From Ditylenchus dipsaci (taxonomy: Eukaryota; Nematoda; Chromadorea; Rhabditida; Anguinidae): a stretch of 64,000 nucleotides of DNA. This document shows, in pieces, positions 20,651 through 31,297 of the stretch. The position numbers and the translations under genes were made by a program. The notes beneath the pieces were generated by a model, which saw only the letters and a list, made by a program, of their open reading frames with translations, searched no databases and was not told the DNA's origin. Every line of letters starts with the position of its first letter. Position 1 is the first letter of the stretch. Location of the stretch: the NCBI GenBank assembly GCA_004194705.1, contig SADC01000462.1:1-64000 (forward strand), written 5' to 3'.

Positions 20651-21480
20651 GAAGTTCACAATAACAAGTTTCCAGCTAGCAATTGCCATCCCATGCCATC
20701 AAAAATGTCGCCCAAAATATTAGTGCAAACAGTTTTCTTTGTATTTTTTATAAATTGTTTTTAAATCGCTTGCTATATTTACTCTCTGCCTTTTGCCCAA
20801 TAAATACTTCTACCATTTTTATCAGTGTTGTAAGTGGCGCGCTTTCAATCTGCTAATTTTCATTTATCGACACTCTGAAATGTTTCGCGAAATACAGTCA
20901 GATCTAGATTTAACGAAAAAAAACCATTCAAGTTCGTTCCCACCTAGGGTCCAACACTTTTGTCATTGCATTTAGTTGTGTGGATTTTGTCATTGTTTTG
21001 TCTCAAGATTGAGGAAAAAGAATTATTCGCTATTACAGTCAAACCTCGATATAGTGATCATATCCTAGTGAACCCTTTTTGAAAACAGATGCCACTATAT
21101 CGAGTTTTTACGTTTTTAACCCAAAATTTGTTCTCTTTTCGTAAAGCGATCGGCAAAATCGAAATCCTTGCGATATTTGGGACCAGACTGTCAGAACAGA
21201 ATGGATTTACTACTTTGAAAATCGGGTTAAAAAAAGTGTCATTGGTTTTTATAAAACAACTTCTTGTTTTATGTAAACTATTTTTTCTTAATTTTTTTAA
21301 AATTATAACAGTTTGGTTGATGGCTCATTAGAAACTAGAAGAGTAGGGCTGCATGCTGGTCTGAAAAAAATAAAAAATGATAAGAAAACACTGAGATATG
21401 GTCGTTTTAAAAATTTGGTGGGGAAATTCAGTAATTTGGTGGGGAATTTCACACTTTTGGTGGGGAAATTCACATACAGC
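20028..21480. repeat. pogo-like TIR fragments upstream of the enolase-phosphatase gene
   Basis: CAGTCGAGTCTCCCATTAAC (20029), CAGTCAGATCTAGATTTAACG (20893) and CAGTCAAACCTCGATATAGTG (21038) are three CAGT-type ends. Subterminal sequence near 20110-20190 is inverted at 21150-21220 (GCGATATTTGGGACCAGACT), so two copies face each other. At 21415-21478 a one-armed array of AATTTGGTGGGG words is related to the arms at 28503 and 29267. The stretch overlaps the last exon of the preceding gene and holds no other coding exon. Confidence 0.55.
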
Positions 21481-21709
21481 CAATATTAAATGGCTAGTCG
21501 ATAGACCGGTTGAAGAATAGACCAGTTATAAATAAACAGGTTGAAGAACTGGGGGTTGAAGAATATGTGTATAGCCTTTATGACTTTCTCAAATAAGTGC
21601 CGAATTTTTATGGACCGTCGAAAATGCGTGAATAATTTTCCATTGTTACAATGATAACCTCCAGTACTAAAAAATCAAAAAAATTCAAGCATTTCAGTAA
21701 TCCTCAGAA

Positions 21710-24700
21710 ATGAGTCAAAATCCGAGCTTCAAAGCATTACTGCTGGACATCGAGGGCACAACCACCTCCATTTCCTTTGTAAAAGTCAGTTTCTAATTTG
21801 GTCACTTTGCTTTTAGGCCATCCACATTTTCAGGACACTCTTTTCCCATATGCAGCCAGAAATGTGCACAAATACCTTACTGAAAACATGTCCAATTCCA
21901 GTTCTAGTGTGACCGAATTGGTGGATGCACTGATCCAGCTGTCCAACGAGCAAAACCTGTTACAACCTACCCAAATTGAAGCTGTGGAAAAGGGAGAAGA
22001 GCCAGACAAAATAGTTGCTAAATTGGCTGCAAATGTAAAGATGTGGATTGAACAGGACAAAAAGGTAAAATCAAACTTTTCCATCGGGGTGTACAGTCAG
22101 CGATTGCCTGTTTTTAATTTTCGGTGTAAGTTTTGAATAAAATTCCCAAAACCTGCATAATATTTTTTCTGGCGCGATCCAGCAACTAAATTTCCTCAGA
22201 ATTGGCCCAAAATGGTGTTGCAGGTTCGATCCCACGTGGTGGCATGCTATTTATTTTGGCTTGTTGACCAGTTTTAGACTTTTTTGACGCCAGATTCGGA
22301 ATCAGCGACCCGAATTACCCTATAACTGGTCAAACAAGCCAAAAAAATAGTGTGCCACCACGTGGGCTCGACCCTGCACACCATTTTGGGCCAAAAACAG
22401 AAACGCTGACGCACTGCGCCAACCGAGGCCACCTTTTCTACTACTGCGAAGGTGGGAGAGCCTATAATTTTTCAGTAATATATCGCCAACAAAGCTTTTT
22501 TTCGAAATTCTGTTTGAAGATTCAAATTCCGGAGGAAAATTTTAGAAGTTAGGTGGCATAAAAAATTGCAGATAAATACCGTATTTGCTCTAATAGTATC
22601 ACTCACTGGCCAGTCTCCTTCGCCAGGATCCCAAGGGTATTTTAAGCATTGTGGAACAGTTAAATAGCTAAAGACTGTAGTTTGGCAAACGTATTTTTAA
22701 TTTTTGTTTAGAATATTTAGAAAACTTTTTGATACCAAATAGGTAAAACAATACTTCACCTTAATTGGTCCTAGGGTTCAAAAGTGAATAAAATCCATCA
22801 CTTTCCCCTTTTTTAACACACAATTACACCAAAAATCGGGCAGTTTGTTAAGTCTTCTGAGTTTAGGACCAAGCACCTACAAACCCGGGTTCCATATCCA
22901 ATCTTTAAAACAGGTAACAAAAAATACTCAAAAAGGTCTGAAAACGCCGAATATCAGATGTCTACGAGATAGGTGAAGTAGACTTGAAAATTTGGGATGC
23001 TGGTGGTATTCGGGGGTAGGATTTTCCGAAAATTTCATGAAACGCCAAACAAGAATTCCATAACATTTCGGTCCTATTTCCAAGTCTAGGCTGGAGTGTC
23101 GATGGTTCGGCTTGTTAGAGAATTTACTATAATCACATACCCAACACCTTGATTTAGTTAACAGCTCTCAAACAACTTCAAGGATTGATGTGGCAGCAGG
23201 CCTATGTCAATGGGGAATCAAAGGCCAGTAGGTCTATTTATTTCCGGTTGAAATCCTGCTTTTGATTGTTTTTTATCGCAATTTTAGTGTGTATGATGAT
23301 GTGCCAGTGGCTTTTGAAGAGCTGCAGTCACTTCATATTCCTATTTACATATTTTCATCCGGAAGTGTGCAAGCTCAAAAGCTCTTGTTTCGACACACAG
23401 AACATGGAGATTTGACTGAAGTAGGAGTCTTATGTCATCTGAATTACGAGACATGCTAAATTACGACTTTTAACTAAAGTCATGGTTAGTTTATAATGAA
23501 CGAAAATCGCAGAGTTGATCATGTCATTTTGAGGTGAATTTCAAAAATTACCTAATTTTTGCCAAATACCTCGCATTTTTCGACTGAAATCCCACGAAAA
23601 TGTAATAAAGATTGAAAACTAGTGATGGAAGCGGGACGGGACGGTCCCGAAAGTCCCGTCCCGCCGAAGAAAATTCAGGCAAAAGTCCCGTCCCGGTGGT
23701 CCCGAAATTTGAAACAAAAGTCCCGGTCCCGGTCCCGAAAATTTGAAAAAATTCGGGACTTTTATTTAATTTTCCTACAACAGAATTTTTGCGGTTTTTG
23801 TTTTTTTTCTGTCTATTTTGTCGTTTTTAGATCTCATATGATTATTACACTCTTGTTTGTGCCTGAGTTTGTTTCTTATCGAACTAAAAAAGAGGGTTTA
23901 AAGTAAACTCTTTACAAATGGTTCAAGAGTGAACTGTTTACACTTAGTTCTAAGTAAACTTTCGATTTTAATCAATTTATAATAATCATTGATTTAATTA
24001 TGCAGCCGACCGTTCAATTTTCAGACACCCAAAATCCGAAAAACTGGAGATCAATTTTAAAATTTTTGAGCGCTTAACTATAAACATAAAACGAGATCAG
24101 TAGAGCTCGTTGGACTAAGAAATACAAAAACAGCGATGTAAAGTACTCGCTCTATGCTGACATATATAGTAGAGGTGTGCATTTCGCCCCGAGAGGGATT
24201 TCGGGATCAGGATTGAGGCCTTAAAAGAATTCGGGATCGGGATTACCACGAAAACCCCAAAATTATGTAAAAACAAAAATTATCTGGCCAAAAACTATTT
24301 TTAAAATGCTCATCGGGGTTGTCAATTTTCGGGATCGATATTTTCAAAATCGATGGGGAGGGATTCGAGATCGGGATTCAACATCAAAATCCTCGGAATG
24401 CGGTTCCCGATTCGAGAGCCATCCCAATCCCGTGCATACCTCTAATATACAGGATGGCCCGAAAAAATTCGGAAAATTAAAAATTCAATTTTTGAAATTT
24501 TTTGATCAGAAACTTTTTCCCATTGTTTCCATCAGGGTTGCACCGGAAGACGAAAAATATCGGAACGGAAATCGGAATCGGAACTCCGAAAATTTCGGAA
24601 TCGGAAATCAGAATTCGGAACCCAAAAAACATCGGAAATCGGAATCGGAAATCGGAACAAAAATGCATTTTTTTATTCGAATCAGGAGAGCCTATGTTGT

Positions 24701-25977
24701 TCCGAAAATTCCGAAATTTGATTCATTTTTTCGGAAATCGGGAATCGGAAGCCAAAAAACATCGAAAATCGGAAATCGGAATCGGAATCGGAACTTCCGG
24801 TGCACCCCTGGTTTCCATACATATCTTCTATATTTCCTGTCCTCGAAATTAGAGTAGTTCACGGTCGGTTAATTAGGCCTTACCCGGTTTTCGGTTAACC
24901 GGGATTTTAGCTACCCGGTTTTCGGTTACGGTTTTTCAGTTTTTTTTTTCGGTCGGTTAACCGACCGTGAACTACTCTACTCGAAATCGAGAAGCCGCAA
25001 ATTTTGAGAAAATAGAGTATTTACAAATTTTTAAAGGTTATCTTTTTACAGTCCCGAACGGACTTTTTTCTGGTCCCGGTGAAATTTTTGAAAAGTCCCG
25101 GTCCCGGTCCCGAAATTTTTTTTCTAAAAGTCCCGTCCCGGTAGTCCCGAAATTTGAATATTTCCATCACTATTGAAAACACGTAAAAACCCCCAAATAA
25201 CCTCATCCAAAGAATATTTTTCTCTAGGCCTACTATTTTCGATTTCTTCGGTTTTTTTCACCTCAATCCATTGCAATGTGGAGTGTGCTGATCATCGACC
25301 GTGATGCGGCCAAATACCCTTGGTATTGTCGGCGCAAAAGGTGTGAAATAGATGAAAAATGGAAAAAGTTGGCTCAGAGAAAAAATACTCTTTTGAGGGG
25401 GGGGTGGGGTGGTGCACTGTCTGGAAAACATCCGGTGAAGTGCCAAGAAAATGTCAGATTTTCCAAGCAAAATGTTCTCCCTGCATCAAACCCAAAAAGC
25501 AGCGTAATTGGCCTTTTATTACTTGAGTACGCAGTTTGAGTACGAGCTGGCGAAATTTTAACCTATACCTTTTCGAAGCCTTAAAATAAAAATAAAAAGT
25601 TGGCATATCCAGCAAATGGTTAGCTTTTCTTTCAGAGATTCTCGTTACCACATCCTTACTGTAGCTTGTATTTTAAGTTTCTGACCGGTTATTTCGATAC
25701 CAACGTCGGTCCTAAGGTTGATCCGCTGAGTTATCAGAGAATAAGCAAGGATATCAAGGTGAACGAGTCAGAAATACTTTTTGCTACTGATGTGCACGCA
25801 GGTTGGTGAAAAAAGGGAATCGTGATTTGAAGAAACCTTTCTATTTCAGAAGCTATTGCGGCATTGGAAGCAGGTCTACAAGTAGCGCTAGTTGTACGAC
25901 CGGGCAATGCGCCCTTGAGTGAGGAGGCTCGAAAAAAGTTTCGCACAGTCGACAATATAAAGCAGATACTGTTGTAA
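21710..25977 (+). CDS. ENOPH1: Enolase-phosphatase E1 (methionine salvage)
   Basis: HAD-family enzyme that enolises and dephosphorylates 2,3-diketo-5-methylthiopentyl-1-phosphate in the methionine salvage pathway, normally cytosolic. Six exons join in frame: 21710-21784, 21834-22064, 23158-23231, 23288-23420, 25678-25801 and 25850-25977, giving 254 residues (human about 261). The nucleophile motif LLLDIEGTTTSISFVK opens the protein, followed by FPYAARNVHKYL, the substrate-loop TALKQLQGLMWQQAY, the second HAD motif IYIFSSGSVQAQKLLF, GYFDTNVGPKVDPLSY, the acidic ILFATDVHA and VALVVRPGNA. The start is placed at the ATG 12 nt after ATTTCAG, a likely trans-splice site. No frame break is needed. 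Intron 2 holds a tRNA-like fold-back and intron 4 a stack of nested hAT-like elements. Confidence 0.95.
22170..22440. repeat. Fold-back with tRNA-like arms
   Basis: The plus strand carries GGTTCGATCCC (22223) and the minus strand GGGTCGAGCCC with an upstream CGCAGTGCGTCAGCG. The arms pair through CCACGTGGTGGCA / TGCCACCACGTGG around a CCAGTTTTAGAC...CTATAACTGG centre. This is the same family as 16716-17066 and lies in the second intron of the enolase-phosphatase gene. Confidence 0.7.
24170..24444. mobile_element. hAT-like MITE, TAGAGGTGTGCA ends
   Basis: TAGAGGTGTGCATTTCG and CGTGCATACCTCTA are inverted; flanking 8-mers ATATATAG and ATATACAG differ by one base. The arms are CGGGATCGGGATT words. 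Confidence 0.7.
24533..24810. mobile_element. hAT-like MITE, CAGGGTTGCACCGG ends
   Basis: CAGGGTTGCACCGGAAG and CTTCCGGTGCACCCCTG are inverted and flanked by the exact 8-bp duplication GTTTCCAT (24525-24532, 24811-24818). The interior is built of GGAATCGGAA words. Confidence 0.85.
24850..24979. mobile_element. hAT-like MITE, TAGAGTAGTTCACGG ends
   Basis: TAGAGTAGTTCACGG and CCGTGAACTACTCTA are inverted and flanked by the exact 8-bp duplication CTCGAAAT (24842-24849, 24980-24987). The interior is built of CGGTTAACCG words. Confidence 0.85.
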
Positions 25978-26545
25978 GCAGCGCTTTAAAAAGATTGTTA
26001 GTTGGTTGATGAAAATATTAAAAAATTTGGCTAATAAACTTCTGTTTTTGACTCATATAGTCGAAGCATCAAAAATTACAAAATAAAATTGAGACTCTGA
26101 ACTTAAAATAATAAATGAGCACAAATACCCGTAGACAATATATGAGATCTAAACCTGTTGCAGAAATCTTGCAGTTTATGATCTCAGTCTGAGACCTCAT
26201 TTTACAGGTACTCCGGAGTCTAACACAATGGTCTCTCAGCACACAGCATATGCCAGATTTAGAAACCACTTATTTTACAAAGGCCTGAGTGCACTTAAAC
26301 CTGAATATTAAAACACCCTAATGCAACGACAAATAGGGTCGGTGCCAAAGGGTGTCCTTTCTTTCAAAAACAAATCTAGACGGAAATATTAACCTAGTCA
26401 AATCCAAAAAGCTCAGTATTTTTAGCCATGACACATGCAAACCGAAGGATCGAAAAAGACAAAATATGGAAAGAATTTTCTTTATCGCTCATTTACAATA
26501 CACAAATTATACTTACAAACCAAAATATTCTCTTACAGATACAAT
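25978..26545. other. Intergenic gap between convergent genes
   Basis: This is the 3' side of both the enolase-phosphatase gene and the MSP-domain gene. It is AT-rich. An AATAAA-like signal (CTAATAAACTT) lies at 26031 for the plus gene. No repeat or further ORF is supported. Confidence 0.5.
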
Positions 26546-27081
26546 CTACTTCTTGACAGTAGTTGGCTTGGCCACAGCTGTTTTCGGTTCAGGATCAGGA
26601 GTCCATGGCATACCATCTGGCTTGAGCAATTGAATAGCAACGCGCTTGATCCATCGTGCTTGGTATTCGGAGTCCAAAAGCCCTTGGGTGTCTTCTTCTC
26701 TTCAGTTTCCGGCGCAGCCACATGCACGAACGCGAAGAAGTGTTTGGAAGGATCAGGAATCGTTGAACATATCAGACTCAATTTGATCGGCAAAGTTTCA
26801 CCAGGCTGAATGAAAGAGTGAGGAGGCCAGGCGCGGAAGATGGCATTCGAAGTACACTTCACCTGAGAACAACGAAAGAAATTCTTTATCTCGATGTTTG
26901 AAACGAAAAAGAAAAAACTAACCTTGCAAGCCTGTCGAACCTTGGTAGTGTTAGTCACATTGACATCGAAGTCGACAGGACACGCCGTCATGGTTTCCCC
27001 CTTGAACGTGATGAAGTCATCCGGATCAAGCTTCATCTGGAACGGAGGCTCGCCTGGACGCAATTCGATAAACGGATTCAT
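26546..27081 (-). CDS. MSP-domain protein
   Basis: Major-sperm-protein fold, an immunoglobulin-like beta sandwich; MSP proteins form the motile cytoskeleton of nematode sperm, and MSP-domain relatives bind FFAT-type partners. Exons are 27081-26923 and 26862-26546 with a 60-bp intron that happens to stay open in frame. Readable motifs are MNPFIELRPGEPPFQMKLDP, NVTNTTKVRQACKVKCTS, RAWPPHSFIQPGETLPIKL and a C-terminus WIKRVAIQLLKPDGMPWTP ending KTAVAKPTTVKK. A single base is missing in a G run near 26680 (before SEYQARW); with it the protein is about 158 residues. The ATG follows eight bases after TTTTTTAG, suggesting trans-splicing. The C-terminal tail after MPWTP is longer than in canonical sperm MSP (about 127 residues), so this is an MSP-domain relative rather than MSP itself. 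Confidence 0.85.
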
Positions 27082-28079
27082 ACTTTTACCTAAAAAAATT
27101 GCAAGAGTGGGTACCGGTGAACAAGCAAAGCTGAGTCTACGAAAAAACACAAATCACTAAGGGACTTTGCAAATCGGTGTAGTAACATTCCAAACTACTG
27201 TGAAGTTTCCAAAACAATCAAAAAATTGGATTGAAGATCATACTTTGTACGGAAAAGGATGAAATTAGTGGTAGAAAAAGTGTTTCAGTCGGAAAACCGG
27301 CGCAACAAATATGAAAAATGTTTCGTCGCGCGACACTTATTTTTTTAAATATTCTTCAGCCGGTTACCCCAAATATCTTATGGCTGTACGAACTTTCGTA
27401 ACAAGACAATTTCGTAAGAGCGAAGTTTCGTAAGAGCGAACTTTCGTAAGAAACTTTTTGGTAAGAAACAGTTTCGTAACAGCGAAAATTCGCTCTTACG
27501 AAATTGTCTTCTTAGTAAGAAGTTCTTACGAAAGTTCGTACAGCCTATCTTTTCGGTGATGTTGATTTGATTTTTATGGCTTGTTCATAATCGCGATCTT
27601 CCGCTCCAACTCCTACTCCAACCCTTAATCACTTTTTATCTCTTTGACAGCCTGGGAAGTGTTGATTTCCACCGCAACATAGTTTTTATAAAAAGGGATT
27701 TTTGTGTAAAAAACCGCGGCCTCTGTGAACAGGTCATAATTGGAGTCGCAGTGAAGTGTTGTTGTAATCCAACTCTAATCCCAAATCCGACCATTTTGAA
27801 AAACCAGTACGAATCCCTTGCATCAAAAATTTCTGTCATGCAAAAGCTACTGTGTTCTGTGTTCCAGGTGTGAGCTGGCGCATTTTGTTTTTTCATTATC
27901 ATAGCTTGCTTATTTGTGTAAATTATGGGGTGATATTAGCCTGACATCACAGTGCTTGAGTATTCGTTTTACCCATACTATTTTTGGTTGATGTATTCAG
28001 TTTGATTCGACGTAAAACTTAACTAATCTTCCCTATGGATTAGTTGAATTGTTTTAGAAAAAAGGTCGAGCTTGAAATC
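27082..28079. other. Divergent promoter region with one small MITE
   Basis: This separates the divergent starts of the MSP-domain gene and the 88-residue gene. Apart from the MITE at 27382-27545 only AT-rich unique sequence is seen. A TTTTAG acceptor at 28052-28057 precedes the plus gene. Confidence 0.5.
27382..27545. mobile_element. GG...CC-ended MITE of TTTCGTAAGA words
   Basis: GGCTGTACGAACTTTCG and CGAAAGTTCGTACAGCC are inverted; the flanking 8-mers TATCTTAT and TATCTTTT differ by one base. The arms repeat TTTCGTAAGAGCGAA. The much larger element at 51473-53192 has similar ends (GGCTGTACCTCATTTCG). Confidence 0.7.
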
Positions 28080-30476
28080 ATGGCATCTACAATGCTTGCT
28101 TCGATCAAGAATGCGCTCCGAGTTCCTATGCAAAAGTTGTCTTCATGCTATAATACGGTCTTCAACAGTCACGAGCAATACGGTCAGTTCTCCCACTCTC
28201 ATCTTTTTATATTTATAATTACGGACTGCAGTTGAGACTCTCATTCCAGAGGCTAAAGTTCGGTATACCCCCAGCACTAAATTAAAGGACCATGGTTTTT
28301 GCGTGCACTGGCATGTGCGAAATTTGAATTGGCGGGGAACACTTCTCTTTCGTCTCAAACTTTACTCTTTGGAGTAATGTCGAACGAGTAAAGTTTTAGA
28401 TGAAAGAGAAGTGTACCCCCTCCACCAATTCAAATTTTGCACACTACACTGCGCGCAAAAACCATGTTCCTTTAAACAACAGGGGGACCAAGGTATATTT
28501 TTTTGGATCAAATTGAATTTCCGCACCAAAAGTGTGAAATTCCGCACCAAATTAATTAAATTCCGCACCAAATTTAAATTCGTTCTAAAAATAGTGAATT
28601 TCCGCACCAAAATTGTGAAATTCCGCACCAAATTTTAAAAAAAAATTATTTATGCCTTTTTCTGTCCAAGACCAACCAAATTTTGCAAGAATTCAAATTT
28701 TTTAGTCTGAAAATTACTTGGATTGCTTAGAATCCCAACCCGGAATGGTCACAAGCCCTTGAAAGATGGTTTTTGGGGGTTTACTTTAGGGGGTAAAATT
28801 TTTTAATCGCTCAGAACTCCACCCTGAACCACTCAAAATCATCATAAACCTGGAATTCTGAGCAATAAAGCCCATCTGACTGGAATTCTGATTCGCCCAG
28901 TCGGTTTTTCGCAGAAATTGTGAAATTCCTCACCAAATGTTTTATTTCATTGTCTGTGTCAGATCTACTTCCGAACTCAATAACTCAATTTATTCAAACT
29001 CAATAACTCAATCCATTTCACTCCTGTAACAACAATAGCAGCAACAACAACAAACATTCAAATCAGATTCTTTCAAGAGCATTAGGCACCTTTTTTTTCT
29101 TATTTCCTCTTGGCATATTTGTGCTAAATAAAAACATGTGTTGAAAACATGAGAAACCGAAATTCCGGCGACATAATTAGAACTGCCTAGAACTGCCTTC
29201 CATGAACGAAAAAAGAGACAATGCTCAACTTTTTATACACGATAAACAGCACAGACAATGAAATAAAAAATTTGGTGCGGAATTTCACAATTTTGGTGCG
29301 GAAATTCACTATTTTTAGAACGAATTTGAATTTGGTGCGGAATTTAATTAATTTGGTGCGGAATTTCACACTTTTGGTGCGGAAATTCACTTACAGCCTA
29401 TTTTTTTATTTTTTCAAAAATTTTCTATTGTGTCCGAACTATTTCAAACCACTCTAAACTACTCCGAACTAAACCACTTCAAACAACCTTAAACTACCAT
29501 ATACCACCCAAATCACCCGAAACCACCCGAATAGATTATCTGGGGGTTCAAGACATTTCACACGTTTCGCGAATATATATACCGTATTTCCTCTAATTAG
29601 CCCGCCCCCTCTAATAAACCCACCCCTCGACTTTGAGGGTCTGTATCTCGGAACAGGGTGAATATTTTGCCAAGCTGTTTTTCGTGTTTTTTAGTTCCCG
29701 CGAGCTCTACCGATATCACTTTTCAGATTTATAATTTTCAATAGAAAAACTCGAGATCGAATTTGAATTTTTCCGATTTTCGGGTGATTGAAAAATGAAC
29801 CCACCGGTGGGCTAATTAGAAGAAAAAACGGTATATATCTGGTGGATTCGCGCAACGTTTCAAATATTAGTTTGACATGGTTTGGACACAATATAAAAAT
29901 TTTGGGAAAAATCTAAAAAATATGCCTTGGCTCCTCCTGTTGTTAAATTTAGTGCTGGGCGTATACCGAACTTGAGTGCTGGGGGTAAACCGAAATTTTT
30001 CCCATTCCAGACTAACCGTCCACATTCATAGGTCTGACTGTTGTGTGTTCATAGATGTACCCAAGGAGAGGGAGGGGACCTTTTAAGTTTTTTTAATTCT
30101 CAGTACACAGTCAACACTTTGGAAGAAGTCCGCAGTGAGAGTCTGTGGTCTGTTATGGGTTAACAATGAAGACTGGAATCTTGTAAGACGGCTGCCGTCC
30201 TCCAAGGCATCAAACATGTTTAGATCTAGCAGCTCAAATAATTTATTTTACTTTTACAGGAATTATCAACATGTATAGAACTACCGTCCTTTGCTATGCT
30301 TCGCTCTACTTCTACGTCAAATCGCGTGGAGCTCGCAAGAACAAAGAGATCAAGGCTGCGAAGGTTTCCCAGAAAGAGGTAGGCTATTATTTTTGTCTGC
30401 TACTTGATCCGGCAATTTCGTAGTGTTTCAGGCTATTCTCAACGATGCTCTGACTCGCTCTGGTCTTTCCTCCTAG
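28080..30476 (+). CDS. Small single-TM protein, 88 residues, possibly mitochondrial
   Basis: Three exons join in frame: 28080-28182, 30260-30378 and 30432-30476 (TAG). The ATG lies 22 nt after GTTTTAG. The N-terminus (MASTMLASIKNALRVPMQ) is basic and amphipathic like a mitochondrial presequence. A hydrophobic stretch near residues 37-53 (INMYRTTVLCYASLYFYV) is followed by a basic segment (KSRGARKNKEIKAAK) and ends ALTRSGLSS. Small subunits of the F1Fo ATP synthase or of respiratory complexes have this shape, but no family was recognised with confidence. AATAAA at 30575 follows the stop. The first intron is 2.1 kb because of a four-level stack of repeats. No frame breaks are needed. Confidence 0.7.
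28503..29395. repeat. Inverted repeat of GTGCGGAATTTCAC words
   Basis: The left arm (28503-28640) and right arm (29267-29395) match over about 130 bp, with words AATTTCCGCACCAAAA and its inverse, and enclose about 625 bp of non-repeated sequence. A one-armed relative with GTGGGGAATTTCAC words is at 21415-21478. Confidence 0.8.
29579..29842. mobile_element. MITE with TACCGTATTT ends
   Basis: TACCGTATTTCCTCTAATTAG pairs with CTAATTAGAAGAAAAAACGGTA. The interior CGAGCTCTACCGAT matches in inverse the interior of 3770-4020. Confidence 0.7.
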
Positions 30477-31297
30477 ATGGGTTTCTGCTCCTAGAAATAC
30501 TGGAAGAAGAGCTATATGATCAATTGTCTAATATCTCAAAAGCAATGTAATTGAAATTTGTGTTTCTGTGTAAATAAAGATAGCAATTCTAGTTTTCGTT
30601 GATTTTGTGTATGATCTTTGTGCGGAGCCCTGACCGAATTTCTCGGTGATTCGCTGGATTGTTTGATAAGAACAGAAGGAAGCAGCAAAGGTCAGAAAAA
30701 TTGTTTGTGAAGTGACCACCTTATCCGTAGCCTTGTTGTAAGCTGAACAACTTTCACCGATTTTCCTGGGGAAATAGATGGGACAAGGAGTAACTAATCA
30801 AATTTTTTAAAAATGGTGCAGTAATTTCATGTCACCCTGTATATAATACGCTTCCATTTAATTTGTTTTCTGACTTTTTGCCCTTTGAAGATAATTTTAG
30901 TCTGAAAATTTTCTCCGTCTTTGACTGTAGAATTTCTCGCAAAATATGTAAAATAAGACGTGCGGCAAAATCTGACTCAGGATTAGTGGTGGTTCATCCT
31001 GAGTCAAAAAAAAATTAAATGGAATATTGCTAAATGGAATATTAAAGGAAATAATAACATGGAATATTGACGGGAATAGTGAAAACTAGGAAGTCATTAT
31101 GGCTCCGGCAAATCAGTCATCCATTCTCGAGGTTTTTTTTTATTTGAAGACTTTTTAAAGAGTAAGTAGCCGCTAGAAGCCCTGTCGATTTGATTCAAAG
31201 ACTTTGACTGTGGGCTAGGATCGAAAATTGTGCACTTTGCAGAGTTGTGCAATTTATAGGGCTCTATAAAACTAATAAAAGCAGTAAATTTTATTGT
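30477..31297. other. Convergent intergenic region
   Basis: This holds the 3' ends of the 88-residue gene (plus) and of the MCFD2-like gene (minus). AATAAA lies at 30575 on the plus strand and, on the minus strand, just beyond the stop at 31298. A small direct repeat, ATGGAATATT, occurs three times at 31019-31065. No further gene is seen. Confidence 0.5.

Larger units (their letters stand above)
23620..25172. mobile_element. hAT-like element of GTCCCG words with three further elements inside
   Basis: Ends TAGTGATGGAAG and TTTCCATCACTA are flanked by the 8-bp duplication TTGAAAAC (23612-23619 and 25173-25180). Both arms are made of GTCCCGTCCCGG words. Inside are three separate MITEs at 24170-24444, 24533-24810 and 24850-24979. 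The open frames rich in NRN, IGIGT or similar here are translations of the word arrays. Confidence 0.85.
28255..29995. repeat. Stack of nested fold-back elements in one intron
   Basis: Outermost, GTTCGGTATACCCCCAGCAC (28259) pairs with GTGCTGGGCGTATACCGAAC (29952). Within it, AACAACAGGGGGACCAAGG (28475) pairs with CCTTGGCTCCTCCTGTTGTT (29927). Within that lie a fold-back of CCGCACCAAA words (28503-29395) and a TACCGTATTT MITE (29579-29842). A separate palindrome spans 28290-28480. None of them encodes a protein. Confidence 0.8.

Noticed and set aside
24306..24857. 183-residue ORF rich in NRN and IGIGT
   Set aside because: It is a translation of GGAATCGG word arrays within a hAT-like MITE, with open frames on both strands, as expected for such repeats.
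28411..29457. ORFs with KFRTK or LVRNF repeats as repeat proteins
   Set aside because: They mirror each other on opposite strands and coincide with CCGCACCAAA word arms of an inverted repeat.
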